NCBI GenBank assembly: GCA_946902985.2
Contig: OX336389.2
Coordinates: forward strand, 345,066,444-345,130,443
Reading direction: 5' to 3'
Length of the DNA stretch: 64,000 nt
Source: Meconema thalassinum
Taxonomy: Eukaryota > Arthropoda > Insecta > Orthoptera > Tettigoniidae
The notes under the pieces are model-generated. The model saw nothing but the letters and a program-made list of their open reading frames with translations. It was not told where the DNA came from and searched no databases. A program made the translations under genes and the position numbers. Each line of letters begins with the position of its first letter. Within the stretch, counting starts at the first letter, position 1. This document shows positions 23,405 to 35,789 of this stretch, piece after piece.

Positions 23405-26400
23405 CATCATCATCATTTCCCCTTATCCAGCTCCTGCCGGGTCGGGGTATTTATGGCACTTCTCCACTTTCCTCTTTCCTTCCACCATTCTTCTTCCACA
23501 ATCTTGCCCCGGCCAGATTTCTTTTTCGTACGCTGTTCTTCACTGAATCAATCCACCTTGTTCTAGGTCTTCCTCTTGCTCTCTTACCCTTGCACTTCGC
23601 CTCCAGCATCTGTCTTGGTATTCTATTTTCCTCCATCCTCTTTACATGTCCAAACCACTTTAGTTTATTCTTCTCAATTCTCTCATTTAATTTTCCCATC
23701 CCAACTTCCTTCCTAACATCTTCATTCCTCACTCTGTCTTTCCTTGTCTTTCCTATCATACTTCTTAGGAATTTCATTTCACTGGCTTGGATTCTACTCT
23801 CTTGCCTGCTTGTCAGGGTCCAAGTCTCAGCTGCATAAGTTAATATGGGAACATAGTTCACTTCATACATTACCTCCTTACTTTTCCTTGGTACTTCCTT
23901 ATCCCAAACAAGTTTTCTTACACTTGGATAGAATGCATTGCTCTGCTGTACCCTCCTGCCAATCTCCATGTCCAATCTACCAGTTTGCATCAATTCACTT
24001 CCTAGGTATTTGAACGTGTCCACAATTTCCAAACTCTGACTTCCAATTTTCACAGTGCCCTTTCCTTGTCTTTCCCCTCTTGTCATCACCATGGTCTTGC
24101 TTTTCTCTATACTGATTTTCAGGCCGTACTTCTGAATATTTTCGTTCAGTGCATATCGTTGTTTCTGCACTTCTTCTGTGTTCCTTCCCCAGACCACAAT
24201 ATCATCTGCAAATAACAGTAACTTCATTTCTTTATGTCCATATGCTTCCTTTGTTTCCTTTACAATTTCATCCATTACCATTATGAACAAGAGGATGTGA
24301 CAGCACACTCCCCTGTCTTAGTCCAGTCTTGTTCCTAAACCAATCTGTCTTTCCAACTGGGGTCAGTACCCTGCTAACACAGTTGTTGTACATTGCTTGC
24401 ACCATTTCCAACATTTCTCTTCCCAGTCTCTTCTTAACCATGGTTTCCCATACCTTCTCTCTGGGGACACTATCATATGCCTTTTCTAGATCTATGAAAG
24501 TCATGATCAAATCCTCTCCTTATTCCCAGTTCTTTTCCATCACCTGCCTCAAGCTAAAGATTGGGTCCACTGTGGATCTTCCACTCCTGAAGTCATACTG
24601 TTCCTCCTGCAACTCTCCTTCCACCTTTCTTCTCATTCTTCTTTCTAATATCCTTTCCAGTATTTTTACTATCTGTGATAAGAGGGTGATCCCTCTGTAG
24701 TTATCACACACCTTCTTGTCCCCCTTCTTAAACACTGGTATTATTAGCCCTTTCTCCCAGTCTTCTGGTACACATTTCCGTTTCCACACACACTTTAGCA
24801 GTCAATACAACCATTGCATTCCAACAGGTCCAGCAGCCTTTATCATTTCTACACTGATTTCATCCACCCCTGTTGCTTTTCCCATCTTCATTTTCTGTAC
24901 TGCTAATTCCACCTCCAGCATTGTTATATCATCTTCTGTTATAGAGTCGTCAGGTTGTGTCACTTCCATCTCACCAGTACAATTGCTCACATCCAATAGC
25001 TTATCGAAATACTCCTTCCATCGTCCCTTTATCTCTTCTGGGTGTGTTAACAACTCTCCATCTTCCTTTTTCACCAGCTTTGTGGTAACTCTTCCTTTCC
25101 TCTTACTTCTTAGAAGCCCATACAGCATCCTTTTACTGCCACTTACATCTGTTTCCATTCTTCGTGTAAATTCTTCCCAACTTTTCTTCTTTTCTTCTCC
25201 TACCACTTTCTTACACCTCCGTTTGCTGTCGTGATACTTCCCTTTGCTTTCTTCTGTTTGATCTCGGTTCCATTCTTTCCATTCAGACTTCTTTTCTTTC
25301 ACTGCTTTCCTCACTTCCTCATTCCACCACGGTGTCTCCTTCTCTTTCACTCTTGTTGACGTCCTACCACAAGCACTGTCTGCTGCACCAACAAATGCCT
25401 TTTTAAAGTGGGACCATTCCTCTTCTATGTTTTCCACTTCGGTAACTGGGATTTGTTACTTCAATCTCTCCTGAAAATCTTCCTGTACAGTTTTGTCTTT
25501 CAATTTCCATACTTTTATTTTACTTTCTCTGATCTCCTTTAGGTTTTTCAATTTTTCCCATCTAAATTTTGCCACCACAGCTCTATGGTCCCCATCAAAT
25601 GCTTCTCCTGGTAAAGCTGTCACATCTATCACCTTTCTGCGGTTAGTCCTTTCCACCAGAAAGTAGTCAATTACTGATTTTGTTCTTCTATCGCCCCAAC
25701 CATATCTCGTAATTTTCCTGCTGTTTTTCTTCCGAAACCATGAATTACCCACTATCAGTCCATTCCTTTCACAAAAGTTTACAAGTTCCTCTCCTTCCCG
25801 GTTCTTTTTCCCATATCCATATGGTCCAATGACTTCTTCCTTTCCTTGTCTCTCGTTTCTGACTTGTGCATTCATATCTCCCATGATCACCACTTCTACA
25901 TCTGAAATTACTCTTTCTACATCCTCCAGGAATACTTCAATATCTTCTTCTCTGTTTCCAGTCTGTGGTGCATACACTTGTATGAAGTCCATCACGTCAT
26001 TTTTCATCTTCATTCTAATTTTCATTATTCTGTCACTCACACACTCGACCACTTCAACATACTCCTCCAGTTGTTTCGAGGTTATCAGTCCCATGCCATT
26101 TTTTTGCCTCTTGGCCACCACTCCAGTATAATGTATATCCTTTCCTCAATTTCTTCCTTCCTTTACCTTTCCATTTCACTTCACTCAGCCCCATCAATCC
26201 AACATTCTCCCTCTCCATGAAGTCTACCACCTCCTCCACCTTGCCTGTCAGGGTCATGACATTCATGATTCCCACTTTCATTTCGGTAACTGGTCGCCCA
26301 TTTCTCACAGTTCCCCCAGTACCAAAAGAACTGCGCGTCGCCTGCAGGGTACGCCCTAACCTTCTCCGAATCATTTGAAGTGCCATTTCCATTTTAGGCT

Positions 26401-26676
26401 ATTATTACGATGGGGTCGCCACTCCCAAAGGCATTTTATGAAGCTACTGCCAGCTATTATACAGGCCGCCCCTAACATGGGAAACAGACGCCCTTTCAGC
26501 CGCCCCTAATCTGGGAAACAGACGCTGCCGATTGATGCTGTACTCATACTATTCCCTGAGTACTGGGTTGCCTCTTCCGCAATCTCCACCGTTCTGAAGT
26601 CTATCTTCTCCGCTGCAGATTCCGTTGAGGTCTTCGCACGGGGCCTATGTTATACCCCATAGGACTGGGTCCTATT
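23405..26676 (-). mobile_element. RTE-like LINE, copy 2
   Basis: Same family as the copy at 15737, with the same (CAT)n start at 23405. It is flanked by the 9-bp duplication TGTGTAAAT, which overlaps the stop codon of the host CR1-like ORF. It lacks the outermost 5' sequence of copy 1 and a small block around 26640. The two copies differ by a few percent by eye. Confidence 0.88.
23451..26392 (-). pseudogene. RTE-like endonuclease-RT, multiply broken
   Basis: Same protein as the 15755-18731 copy but broken into six pieces. A base gain in a T-run near 26100 shifts the frame. A Gln-to-stop change lies near 25456, and further breaks near 24800. Tyr-to-stop occurs at about 24518 (NWEYG in copy 1). 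A frameshift near 24290 lies just before the FADD motif. Endonuclease motifs (VIMGDMNAQV, DGDHRAVV) and RT motifs (IDLEKAYDSVPR, LLLFADDIVVWG) remain readable. Clearly dead, and older or less constrained than copy 1. Confidence 0.88.
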
Positions 26677-26788
26677 TGTGTAAATACTCCAGTTTTATTG
26701 TTATGTAATTATGTAATTATTTATTTTTTATGTTTGTATATCCAATTTGCCACCGGGGGACATACCCCCAATTGCAAATGAATGAATG

Positions 26789-27649
26789 TCACTATGTGAA
26801 GAACACTTTGCACTTTGACTAGATAGAGAATCACTTGTAGAATTAAAAACTCTTAAAACTTGACATTGTGTCAATGCAGCTTGAAGCAAGTTCAAGTTCC
26901 ATATCAGGAAACTTAGTTTCGAAGAATGAGTACAAGTCCTCAATCGGACTAGGTTAATCTTCAAGTACATTGGCTAGCTGCAGTGTGTCGAAAGTTTCGA
27001 CATAACCGCAAAGTCCTGTAGACTGAGAGTGGCGACGGCTAGTTGGCGAGTTGATGTGTTGTCATATCGTGATGAGGTAGGAACTGCAAGCTGGTTATAT
27101 AGTAGATGGCGGAAGTGTTCCAGAAAGGTCGATGAGCAGAAAACTGTGATTGGTCGGCAGGAACAGGCGACCAATGAGAAGCGTAGATTTTAAGAAGGAA
27201 CTGAACGTGTAGCAATATGGTTGTCACTTTGAATTGTACACTTATGAAATTCGGTGGTGCAAATTTCACTGCACCAAGCCTAAGAGAGATGTCTTACAAC
27301 CTTGCATATTTAAATACAGAACAAGTACAGAATATCAAAAATAATCTAACAAAACAGTCTATAAAGACTCAAACAAGGAAACATAGAACAAGTGTATGCA
27401 CATGTCAAATTTATAGGTTAAGAAACAGTTGACTTTTCACTTTCTTTTTCTCTCCACCATTACGTAAATCAAAATTAATAATTTACAGGCTTTCGTAGCC
27501 TTCGCAAATGCAAACTAGTAGGTATAACATTGACTGCAATGGGCGGCCTTATCGCTTAGATCGATTTCTTCCAGGCACCCAACCCACAAAAAAATATGAC
27601 AATGGATAACTGTGCAATATTGATAACAATTTACATTCAAAGCTGTATT
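26789..27649. other. Unannotated stretch
   Basis: No gene or repeat boundary recognised between the CR1-like 3' end and the inverted 0.5-kb repeat. ORFs of 60-80 codons here show no known motif. Confidence 0.35.
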
Positions 27650-28165
27650 TCTTGAAAAATCCGAATTTCTTATTTTTTATTTTACCTGATAACATGAGAA
27701 TCGTTGGTCCTAATGCGTTATTCTTATGCTTAAATTAAAGCGAAATAACTGCTCTACAGCTTTATTTCTCATGACTTTCCTCGTAGAATGAGTAATTTAT
27801 ACGGCATTTTGTTCGAAAGACTAGATTACTACAAATTTCTAACTTTTTGGAAAGAATGGACAATTTTTGAAGTGTTGAATCTCGAGATCTATAAGACGTA
27901 CAGAGCTGGGGTTGTGCTCAAATTGTCGCTAATTTTGTCTTCTTTAAAAGTGTCATGGATGACTTTGAGGTAGAATGCATTTGTTTAGAAGTTGTATGCT
28001 AAAAACCGGAAAAAGAAAAAAAAAGTGAGGTTTTTCGAGCACCACGAAGTTAGCACAGGATTTTCGAAGTTGCAAACTTGGTTTTACACTATTGGTATCT
28101 AGCCTAACAACATCCCAAAAAATCAGAACCTTGCAATTTTTGTGTCTACGGTGACTGGCCTATTA
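27650..28165 (-). repeat. Unnamed 0.5-kb repeat, copy 2 (inverted)
   Basis: Reverse-complement match of 15019-15545, from TGACTGGCCTAT at its right edge to a TTTTTCAAGAAAT-type segment at its left edge. Differences are scattered substitutions and small indels, as expected of old interspersed copies. Confidence 0.75.
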
Positions 28166-28503
28166 GGGCCACTGTAATAATCACATGTATCAGATGATGG
28201 TTGCAATAAATAATACTCTCGTCCCAATCTCTGGCTATCCGAGATTCTAAAATAGTTTTTTTAAGGAATACACTTACTGGGAACCATTCAATCTACCCAG
28301 CTGAATATCCCGAAGTAGAACATTATATTGTATTTATTTCCATACAAGCACAGCCACATATTTCAACACAAGATTTCACAGCTGCCATACTTTCAACATT
28401 TCTATACAATAGTGCTTTCAAAGATACTAAGCAATCATACATTATAGCCAACCAAAATAAAATTGTTTAAGATGGAGCACTTCGAGGTACTGTAACACTA
28501 AGT
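28166..28503. other. Unannotated stretch
   Basis: Short interval with no supported feature; a segment near 28225 (CTGGCTATCCGAGATT) faintly recalls pogo ends but has no partner. Confidence 0.3.
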
Positions 28504-28571
28504 CAGAGGTTCCCATTAGGTGATCCGCGGACCAAAATCTTTTTTCTTTCTTAACTCTTGCGTTCCAAACA

Positions 28572-31500
28572 CTAAGTTTTTTTTAGAAATGCGTTAACTC
28601 TGTCTTTAGCATAAAGAACAGTTTTGTCCGATCCTTGTAGGGATGAGTTCAAAGTATTGAGGTGAGAGATGATGTCAGCTAAATAAGCAAGCGTTACCAA
28701 CCAATTTTCATTACTGAAAAAACTAGGAAGTTCAGTTTTAATATCAACCAAAAATAGCAACATTTCCGACTTTTAATTTAAACAGCCTGCTTAACACATT
28801 GCCATGGGATAGCCACCGTACTTCAATGTGAAATAGAACATGTTTGTGCAAGGCTCCTGCCTCTTTACACAAGTTCTCAAGCAACCTACTGTGCAGCGGG
28901 CGATTCTTGGTGTAGTTCACTACCTTGACAGCGTAATTTAAAATTTGTTGTAGTTCATCTGGCATTTTCTTAGCTGCCAAAGCTTGCCTATGTAAAAAGC
29001 AGTGGACCCAGCTTGCATTCGGCATTAGTGATTTCAACCTGGCAATCAAGCCACTCTTCTTTCCTGTAAGCGCCTTTGCTCCATCACTACAAACTGAAAC
29101 ACATTTTTTCCCAATCAATTTTGAAAGGTTCAGTTGCTTCAACGAACACCTTATAATGACTTTCACCTGTTGTATTATTGGGCAAAGGCTTGCAAAATAA
29201 TATGTCTTTGTGAATAGAATCACTGCAATCATACCGGATGTAGCACAAAAAGTGAGCACAGTTGGCAACATCTGTTGACTCATCAAACTGAATTGCAAAA
29301 GAAATATTTTCTTTTATTTGCTTCCTTAGCTGGTTCTGAATATCATCAACCATGTCAGATATTCGTCTTGATATAGTATCATTTGATAATGGGATTTTTT
29401 TAGTTTTTCAGCATCTTGAGGACTGATCATATTTGAAACCATATCAATAATGCAACAGGAATAATTAATTCCTCAGCAACTGTATGTGGTTTTCCCTTGT
29501 TAGCAATCTTGAGCGCTACGTCGTATGAAGCTTAAAGAGCATTTTCACAAACATCAGCATGACCTTTAATGTTTACCTGTTGACTTTCAAGGCATGACAG
29601 TTTTCTTTGGAAGAATTCCACTGGTTTGTCTTTCAGCGCAAAAAGTTTAGTTTCAAGATGGCGTTTAATTTTTGAAGGTTTCATGCTTTCAAAGTGTGCC
29701 TACCGGTAACGAAAAGTAACGAAAGTAACGAAAAAGTAGCTAATTTTACAAACGGGTAACGAACGTAACGAAAAGTAGCTAATTTTTATGTCTGGATAGT
29801 TGGAGGTAACGAAAATTCGCCGAAGTCGGTTAAAACCATTTAAACCCGCGCCGCTAGGCTCACAGATTGCGATGAAGCAAGTTTCACGCAAGCGGCGCCG
29901 ATTGCGTAAGCTATATTTCCCCCTGCACGACCTCAAGAAAATGCATACGGAGGATACCTTCAGTGGTACTGTATACATCGGTACTCTTGATATTTTCGGC
30001 ATCAAGAAGAGAGTTTAGTTTTGTGTGAAATATTTTTCTGTATTTATTGGGAAACCTGACTTTTTGCGAGACGTTTATTCGCGATAACTTCTGAAACTCA
30101 ACATAAACCTCTAATTTCTGATTTTGACCTCTAAATTTGGATACCTCAAATTGAAGCCCAGAAAAAACACGATATAATTTATTGTCGTGATGTTGCGAAA
30201 TGTTACCGTTTCGAAAAAAATCGGTAAAATGCTTTGAAATACGTATATTTTAAAAATCTATCCGTTTCGTAAGTTTGCGACATCCAGTGTGCTTAATTCG
30301 AAACTCCGTTATATGTCTATTTTTCCTTCGAACTTTGGTTCCAATGGATATATAATCTAACCGGTTATCTCGAAAACTTGTACAGTATAATTTCAATTCG
30401 AAAGAAAATGTGCCCTCTTGTCGTCTTATTCGTGCAATCCTCTCTGAATTATTCGAAATATCCGATACCTAATTCGTACGTTCATCCTCCAAAATCACAT
30501 CCTCAAGACGGCCGGCTGAACGCACGACTTGCTAGCGGGAATCTCGTTAAACGGACAGAGAGCGACGCCAGTTGCGTGAAAATCATAAAACTCGTGCCCG
30601 GTCGCGAACTTGTGTCAACGAGGACTGCGGGAATCCTGTCAAAGGTGGTTGGGCACCCATCACGAAACATACCGAACCCTACTCGCCACTTTTCCCATGA
30701 CCGTAAACTTAAAATTGTACGGGGAGCGAGAAGTGCATCAACCCACTTAGAAATAACAGATTACGTAGCATCGCGTTACTCATTTCTTCTCGTGATCCAC
30801 CGTGAACTTCCAATCACAGCATAGGGACAGCGGGAATCACGGCGCCGACCATACAACATGTCCATAACTGCTCGAGAATTTTAACCATGCCCAACCTAGA
30901 GCTTGCCTCCGCCATTCTATCAGGAAAGATACACAGGCAGACAATCGTTGAACGGTCGGATGCGGTGCCGATTGCATAATATAGAGTTCTCAGTGTCCAA
31001 CCGCGAGGACAAAGTCAATTTCGTAAAACGACCGAGAGTGCCAGTGATTGCGATACATCGCGATATTTCTCCGCATTCGATGACGAGTACAACTGGATTC
31101 TTGTCAAACGGACAGCAAGCGGCGCCGATTGCATAATAATACTATATTTTTCCGTGCCCGACCTCAAGGACAATAGAAATCTCGTCGAACGACTTAAAGT
31201 GACACCGATTATGTAAATCGCGGTTTTTCTCCGTGTTATATGGTGAAAACTACAAATCGCGTCAAACGGCTGAGACCAACACCGATCGTTTAATGTCTCG
31301 ACATTTCTCCGTACTTGACTGCGAAGACATAATCCGGTGACGTTCACGTAACGTCGCCTATATTTCATTGTGATCTACCGCGGGGACAAAGGAAATCTCC
31401 CCAAACGGCCAAGATCAGAGCAACTTCTTGGCAATCATAACTTCTTGTACACAAGACGGCATATTAGCTGAAATAACTCATTTGGTATTAAATGTCCATT

Positions 31501-31880
31501 ATTTATTTTTATCTTCTAAATTTTTGTAACACCATAAGTGAATTTTATCACTGCTCTAAACACAGTTCATTGTTGTTTTTATTCAACACCGCGCGATGAG
31601 CTTCTATGCTTGCCGACCGCTGACGTATCTTGAATTAAATGGTAACTAATAACTAAAAGGCAACTAAAAGGTAGCTAAAAAGTAACTAATTTTTAATTCA
31701 TCCTTACAGTTGACATCCTGTTTCGGCTGACAACACTTCGCTACATATAACACATTGAAGTTTGTTTGCTAGATCAGTAAAACCGAACTGTATGTATGAC
31801 TGGTCATATTTTCGGCACTTTGTTTTCACACACTCACTACTGCCACTACTTGAAGACTCTTTGTTTTAAAGATAATCCAT
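28572..31880 (-). pseudogene. ZBED5-like hAT transposase, broken
   Basis: N-terminal part (about 31880-31721): ECVKTKCRKYDQSYIQFGF, then LQCVICSEVLSAE. It is interrupted by copy A. It resumes at 29691 with ESMKPSKIKRHLETK and DKPVEFFQRKL, a BED-finger-type segment. The RNase-H-like core follows in 29353-28744: ISFAIQFDESTDVANCAHFL, VSVCSDGAKALTGKKSGL, WVHCFLHRQALAAKKMP and VRWLSHGNVLSRLF. There are frameshifts between pieces and an early stop after MDYL. The C-terminal dimerisation region appears largely missing, apart from a short piece at 28763-28572. ZBED5-like proteins derive from this hAT group; this copy is dead. Confidence 0.85.
29692..31720. mobile_element. Unassigned 5-bp-TSD DNA transposon, copy A
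   Basis: Shares ends and interior with copies at 48025 and 53382. The left end is mutated (AAGTGTGCCTACCGG, against CAGGGTGTCTACCGG in copy C). The right end is CAGTTGACATCCTG. It is flanked by TTTCA and TTTCG (29687-29691, 31721-31725), 4 of 5 matching. Removing it restores the host reading frame SAE-SMKPSKIKRHLE. The interior is non-coding. This copy lacks the SINE found in B and C and looks the most diverged of the three. Confidence 0.8.
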
Positions 31881-32399
31881 TGTTTCTAACTCTTAACTGC
31901 TTGCAATACTACTCATAAGACAAAGATTAAAATGCACGTGGTGATCTGCACAAGACGCCAGGCTGCCGACTGGCTTGTCAGAGAGTGCGCGCGCAGCCTA
32001 TACTGCGTACAATCCTAAAGCTTGAAGGAGCGCAAGGTTAATAACTGTCATAAAACTACTGAAAGTGTGTAAAATCGGTGAGATATACTACTGTCTCTTA
32101 TTATTAAAGAATTGAAGTGACAAAAATTAATGTTTGTTAATATTAGTTACAAGTGTCTTTTTTTTTATGAATAAAACTTAACAATTATTGTAATTTTTTA
32201 ATTATTGTTTTAACATTAGACCTTGGGGGGTCGCCAAAATACTCAGCCTAAAAAGGGGGTCACAGTGTCTAAAAGGTTGAGAACCCCTGCTTTAGAGGAT
32301 CTAAAATAACAGGGGGGAAAACCATTACTTCAGTCGCTCATACAATCAAAAAATCAATCAACCAATCATTCAACCTCATATTCAATCAATCTATCAAAC

Positions 32400-35230
32400 A
32401 CAAATAGAAATGAAACGATTTACATTACAATATTGTATAGCCCACTTGAGATTTTTCTCATAACATTTGACACAGAGTCGAAGTGAATACCAGTAGCACT
32501 TTTACTCTCCATCAAGCTGTAGGTTGACTGCAACCGGATCAGACATGAATTTTTGTGCACATTAATTCTCGATCTGTCCCCATCGAACATGTGCTTCCAT
32601 CTGGTGATTCTCTGAGGGACGTGAAAACCCAAGTCATCTAGCAACGGATTAGAGTCAATTCCACCATTTACCAGCTTCCAAAGGAATCTCACATCACACA
32701 GTGTGCGCCGACTTCTCATTGGTGGAAGACAATACACATCGCAATAACTCTCATACTTGGCTCTATGCTACGATCGTCAACCCCTGTAACAGAGTCATTT
32801 AACAAATCTCTTTTGTACACGTTCAATGGCGTCAATTTTATTACTGTGAAAAGGATTCCAGATAACACTACAGTTTTCTAATTTAGGCCGAATGAGTGAC
32901 TTAAATAATTTGGACAATTCCTCTTTAAAAATCCCAGGATCCGGAAACTTTCACGACATATTTTTGAAATATGTTCATTGAACGAGATATTATTTGTGAT
33001 TAAACCCCTAGATCTTTAATGGTTGACACTCTACCTAACGTTTCATTATTGATACAATAATTAAATCTGGGTAGGATGTTATGTTTCAATGAAACTGACA
33101 AAACTTTACACTTGTCAGTATTCAGTTTCCATGTTTCACACCATTCACTGAGTTGGTCTTCTTGCAACAACTCACAGTCATTTGTAGTTCTGGTGGGCAT
33201 ATAAAATTTAAGGTCGTCAGCGTAGATCAGGCACCTAGAATTATGAATTATACGTGGGATATCCTTCACGAAAAGCATAAAGAGTAGAGGGCCCAATACA
33301 GAACCCTGAGGGACACCGGAAGTAACGTTAACAGATTTAGACTTATTATTAATTATAACTGATTTGGTTCTATTTGAAAGGTAGCCTTTGAAGAAACGTA
33401 AAAGATTACCAGTTACACCAAAGTTTGAAAGTTAATGAAGAAATAGGTTGTGATGTATGCTGTTGAAAGCACTAGAGAAATCAGTATAGATAACATCAGC
33501 ACTGCCGCGGTCATTCATAAAGGTGGATACATCATGAATGAAGACAGCTAGGTTGGTAGCAGTGGATCGCATAGGAAGGAAGCCATATGGTGGTCGTATG
33601 GACTGATTTCCAGTAATCCGGCAACACTCATTCAGTGATGGCTTGGTTGAATAGAAATTTAGAGTGGACGAGATAGCTGGTGGTATAAAGATTTAATTAT
33701 TTCTATAGGAATGGCATTTGGACCGGGAGACTTGCCAGAGGATAGATAGTATCATTTATTCTTGATGCAGTCTTCTGAAATATGGAAGTAAGAAATGCTG
33801 TCGTTACTAGATGTTGGCAGATCAGGTAAAGGTGACTGTATAGAATTTGCAGGAAGGAATAAGGTTTCGAAATAATCAGAAAACAGCTCACGGGCAGAGT
33901 TTACATCAGTAAAGGTACGCCCCTCTTACTTGAGTGTGACCGGTAACCTGGTGTTCCTAGATCTCTGCTTAATGAAGGACCATAGTCTGTCCTGATTAGA
34001 TTTAACACTGTCTTCCAGGTAAGCGTCATACTTGTGGCACTGAATTTCTTTGAATTCGGTCCTCCTGACCACAAATTCAGTTCTATGGCATTACGAAGAA
34101 GAGCGTTTCCATTGATGATGAGCCCTATTTTTCGATTGTAGTGCACTGATTACATCTGCATCAAATCAAGGTGGGTAGGGATTAACCTTCACACGAGGAA
34201 CTGCTTCTCGAAGTGTGGACATCAAGGGATCATTAAATACATGTATCTCACAGTTCTCATTAATGTCGTTCCTGATATCAAGGAGGGACCAGGGACAATA
34301 ATCCAGCAGTAATTTCAGGTGATTCATGTCTGCTTTCTTCCAGTTAAAAATTTCCCTACGAGGTAGTTTTTAAAATAAACTAGGGCCGTTAAACTCAATG
34401 TTCAATATTAGAGCACTATGATCAGATGAAATCCAACCCGGTTTTTTCTAAATCTACAGACTGAGAGATGTTAGCAGTATTGGTAAACAGCAGATCGAGG
34501 TAGTTCTTCCTGCGGGTGAGATCTGGGTTCATTTGGTGCAGAGAGAATTCCTCAATTATCTCGCAGAAGATAGAGTTCACTGCACTTTAAGATAGTTTTA
34601 AAGGGACAGGGGAAGGACCTTCCTGCTGTTCCCATGAGATGTCCGGCACGTTAAAATCCCCACACAATAGCACAATGTCGTTGTCCTTCAACTGGGCGTG
34701 CACCCTGCTGAGGGAGGTATGCAGTGCAACGATGCAGGCAGGGGTAGGTACACACAGCCCATGAACATATTAGACCTTCCCTGGATTTGTAACCAAAGAA
34801 TCGCACATTCACTTTTTAAGTCCGCTCTTCTCCTCGCACGCAACTGAGACTGCGTAGCAATGACAACACCATCACACCCAGTCTCTCCTAAGTATGTCAT
34901 GAGTCATAGAAAAGGCTAGTTCTGCGTCAAGAAAACTGTCAAAAAGCCAAGACTCAAGGCTATTATTCACATGTTTTTAAAATCACTGCTGCTTAAATCT
35001 ACTTTGTCCAGTTTGTTGGCCACACTTTGAGTGTTCTGAAAGTATATGGACATAGAACTGTTCGGACACAGACCTGGATTAATTTCTACATTACCAGACA
35101 GTAGCAGAAGCCTGAAAACTGTGGTCACCGTTGATGTTGATCTGACTGTACCTCTCCCAGTTAAAAGAGCTGGCTCCTTTTAGCAGCATGGCAGGTGACA
35201 TTCCAGCAGCAGAGAAACATCAAAAATTAA
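32400..35230 (-). pseudogene. Jockey/CR1-like LINE remnant
   Basis: The - strand RT core is readable at 33296-33000 (MGPLLFMLFVKDIP, catalytic RCLIYADDLKFYMP, SEWCETWKLNTDKCKVLS). The C-terminal part is at 32737-32420 (YCLPPMRSRRTLCDVRFLWK). Further upstream, GKSPGPNAIP is readable near 33710. The 34200-34900 stretch translates to degenerate endonuclease-like sequence. Many stops and frameshifts separate these pieces. The ends are not defined; the coordinates bracket recognisable sequence. Confidence 0.65.
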
Positions 35231-35389
35231 AACTCAGATTGCAGCACTTCAAGTTTACTGATAATTCTTTTCACCTTTCATGGACCCCTCGCATCACTAC
35301 CACTCACAAGAAAGGAACTAGTTACGTGAAAGAATAACAGTAGAAAACATTACAAAACCGGAGACCGAAATACACGCACTTCGCTCGCC

Positions 35390-35690
35390 ATTTGCTAACA
35401 TATTCTCAGTTAGGTCTATCTTTTGTTTAACAATATTCCATATCAGTTCGATAGGATTTAGGTCACAGTGATAGGGTGGTAACCGTAGAACAGAAAACCC
35501 ATTGTGGAAGATTCGGAATGAGTCGATCCTGTAACCACATATTATAATTCCTGCTTTTCATTTCATCATAGTAATCTTGAGACTGAGTCTCCGAATCATA
35601 AATCAACTCTGTCCCTTGAATAAACCCCATTTCTCCCCCAGCGTGTACCACAATAGCACAAATGCACAAATAGTGCAAGCCATGTAGATG
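35390..35690 (-). pseudogene. DDE_3-type (Tc1/mariner-like) transposase fragment
   Basis: The main piece reads CAIVVHAGGEMGFIQGTELI, then YDSETQSQDYYDEM and WLQDRLIPNLPQ. After a frameshift it continues LRLPPYHCDLNPIELIWNIV and KQKIDLTE, which includes the final catalytic-type Glu. This matches the DDE_3 endonuclease proteins widespread in insects. Only the catalytic C-terminal half is present. It ends exactly at a 29-bp inverted repeat (35662-35690). Confidence 0.7.
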
Positions 35691-35786
35691 GATGTTAGAG
35701 AATCAAAATGTCAGGTTGAAATCACCACTAGGCCAAACAATTCAATTCTCCAGCTTCCATCTACTTGGCTTGCACTATTTGTGCAT
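35662..35786. repeat. 29-bp inverted repeat with 67-bp loop
   Basis: Left arm 35662-35690 starts ATGCACAAATAGTGC; right arm 35758-35786 ends GCACTATTTGTGCAT. One mismatch over 29 bp. The left arm is the edge of the DDE_3-type fragment, so the right arm may be an inverted piece of the same element. Confidence 0.8.
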
Positions 35787-35789
35787 TAC

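Larger units (their letters stand above)
22125..26788 (+). mobile_element. CR1/Jockey-like LINE, 5' truncated, split by RTE copy 2
   Basis: The RT-coding part runs 22125-23402. The 3' UTR resumes at 26686 after the inserted RTE and ends with a short TGAATGAATG-type tail near 26788, a common kind of CR1-group end. The break is marked by the 9-bp duplication TGTGTAAAT (23396-23404 and 26677-26685). The 5' part, including the endonuclease, is missing. Confidence 0.8.
28504..32289 (-). mobile_element. ZBED5-like hAT element, split by copy A
   Basis: The left end reads CAGAGGTTCCCATTAGG. The right end, read inward, is CAGGGGTTCTCAACC. This is an imperfect inverted repeat typical of ZBED5/SCAND3-type hATs. 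The flanking 8 bp do not match (CACTAAGT and CTTTAGAG), so a target duplication is not recognisable, which fits an old insertion. The coding remnant is on the - strand and is interrupted by a 2-kb element at 29692-31720. Confidence 0.75.

Noticed and set aside
35390..35690. Domesticated host gene from a DDE_3 transposase
   Set aside because: Only part of the catalytic domain remains and the frame is broken.
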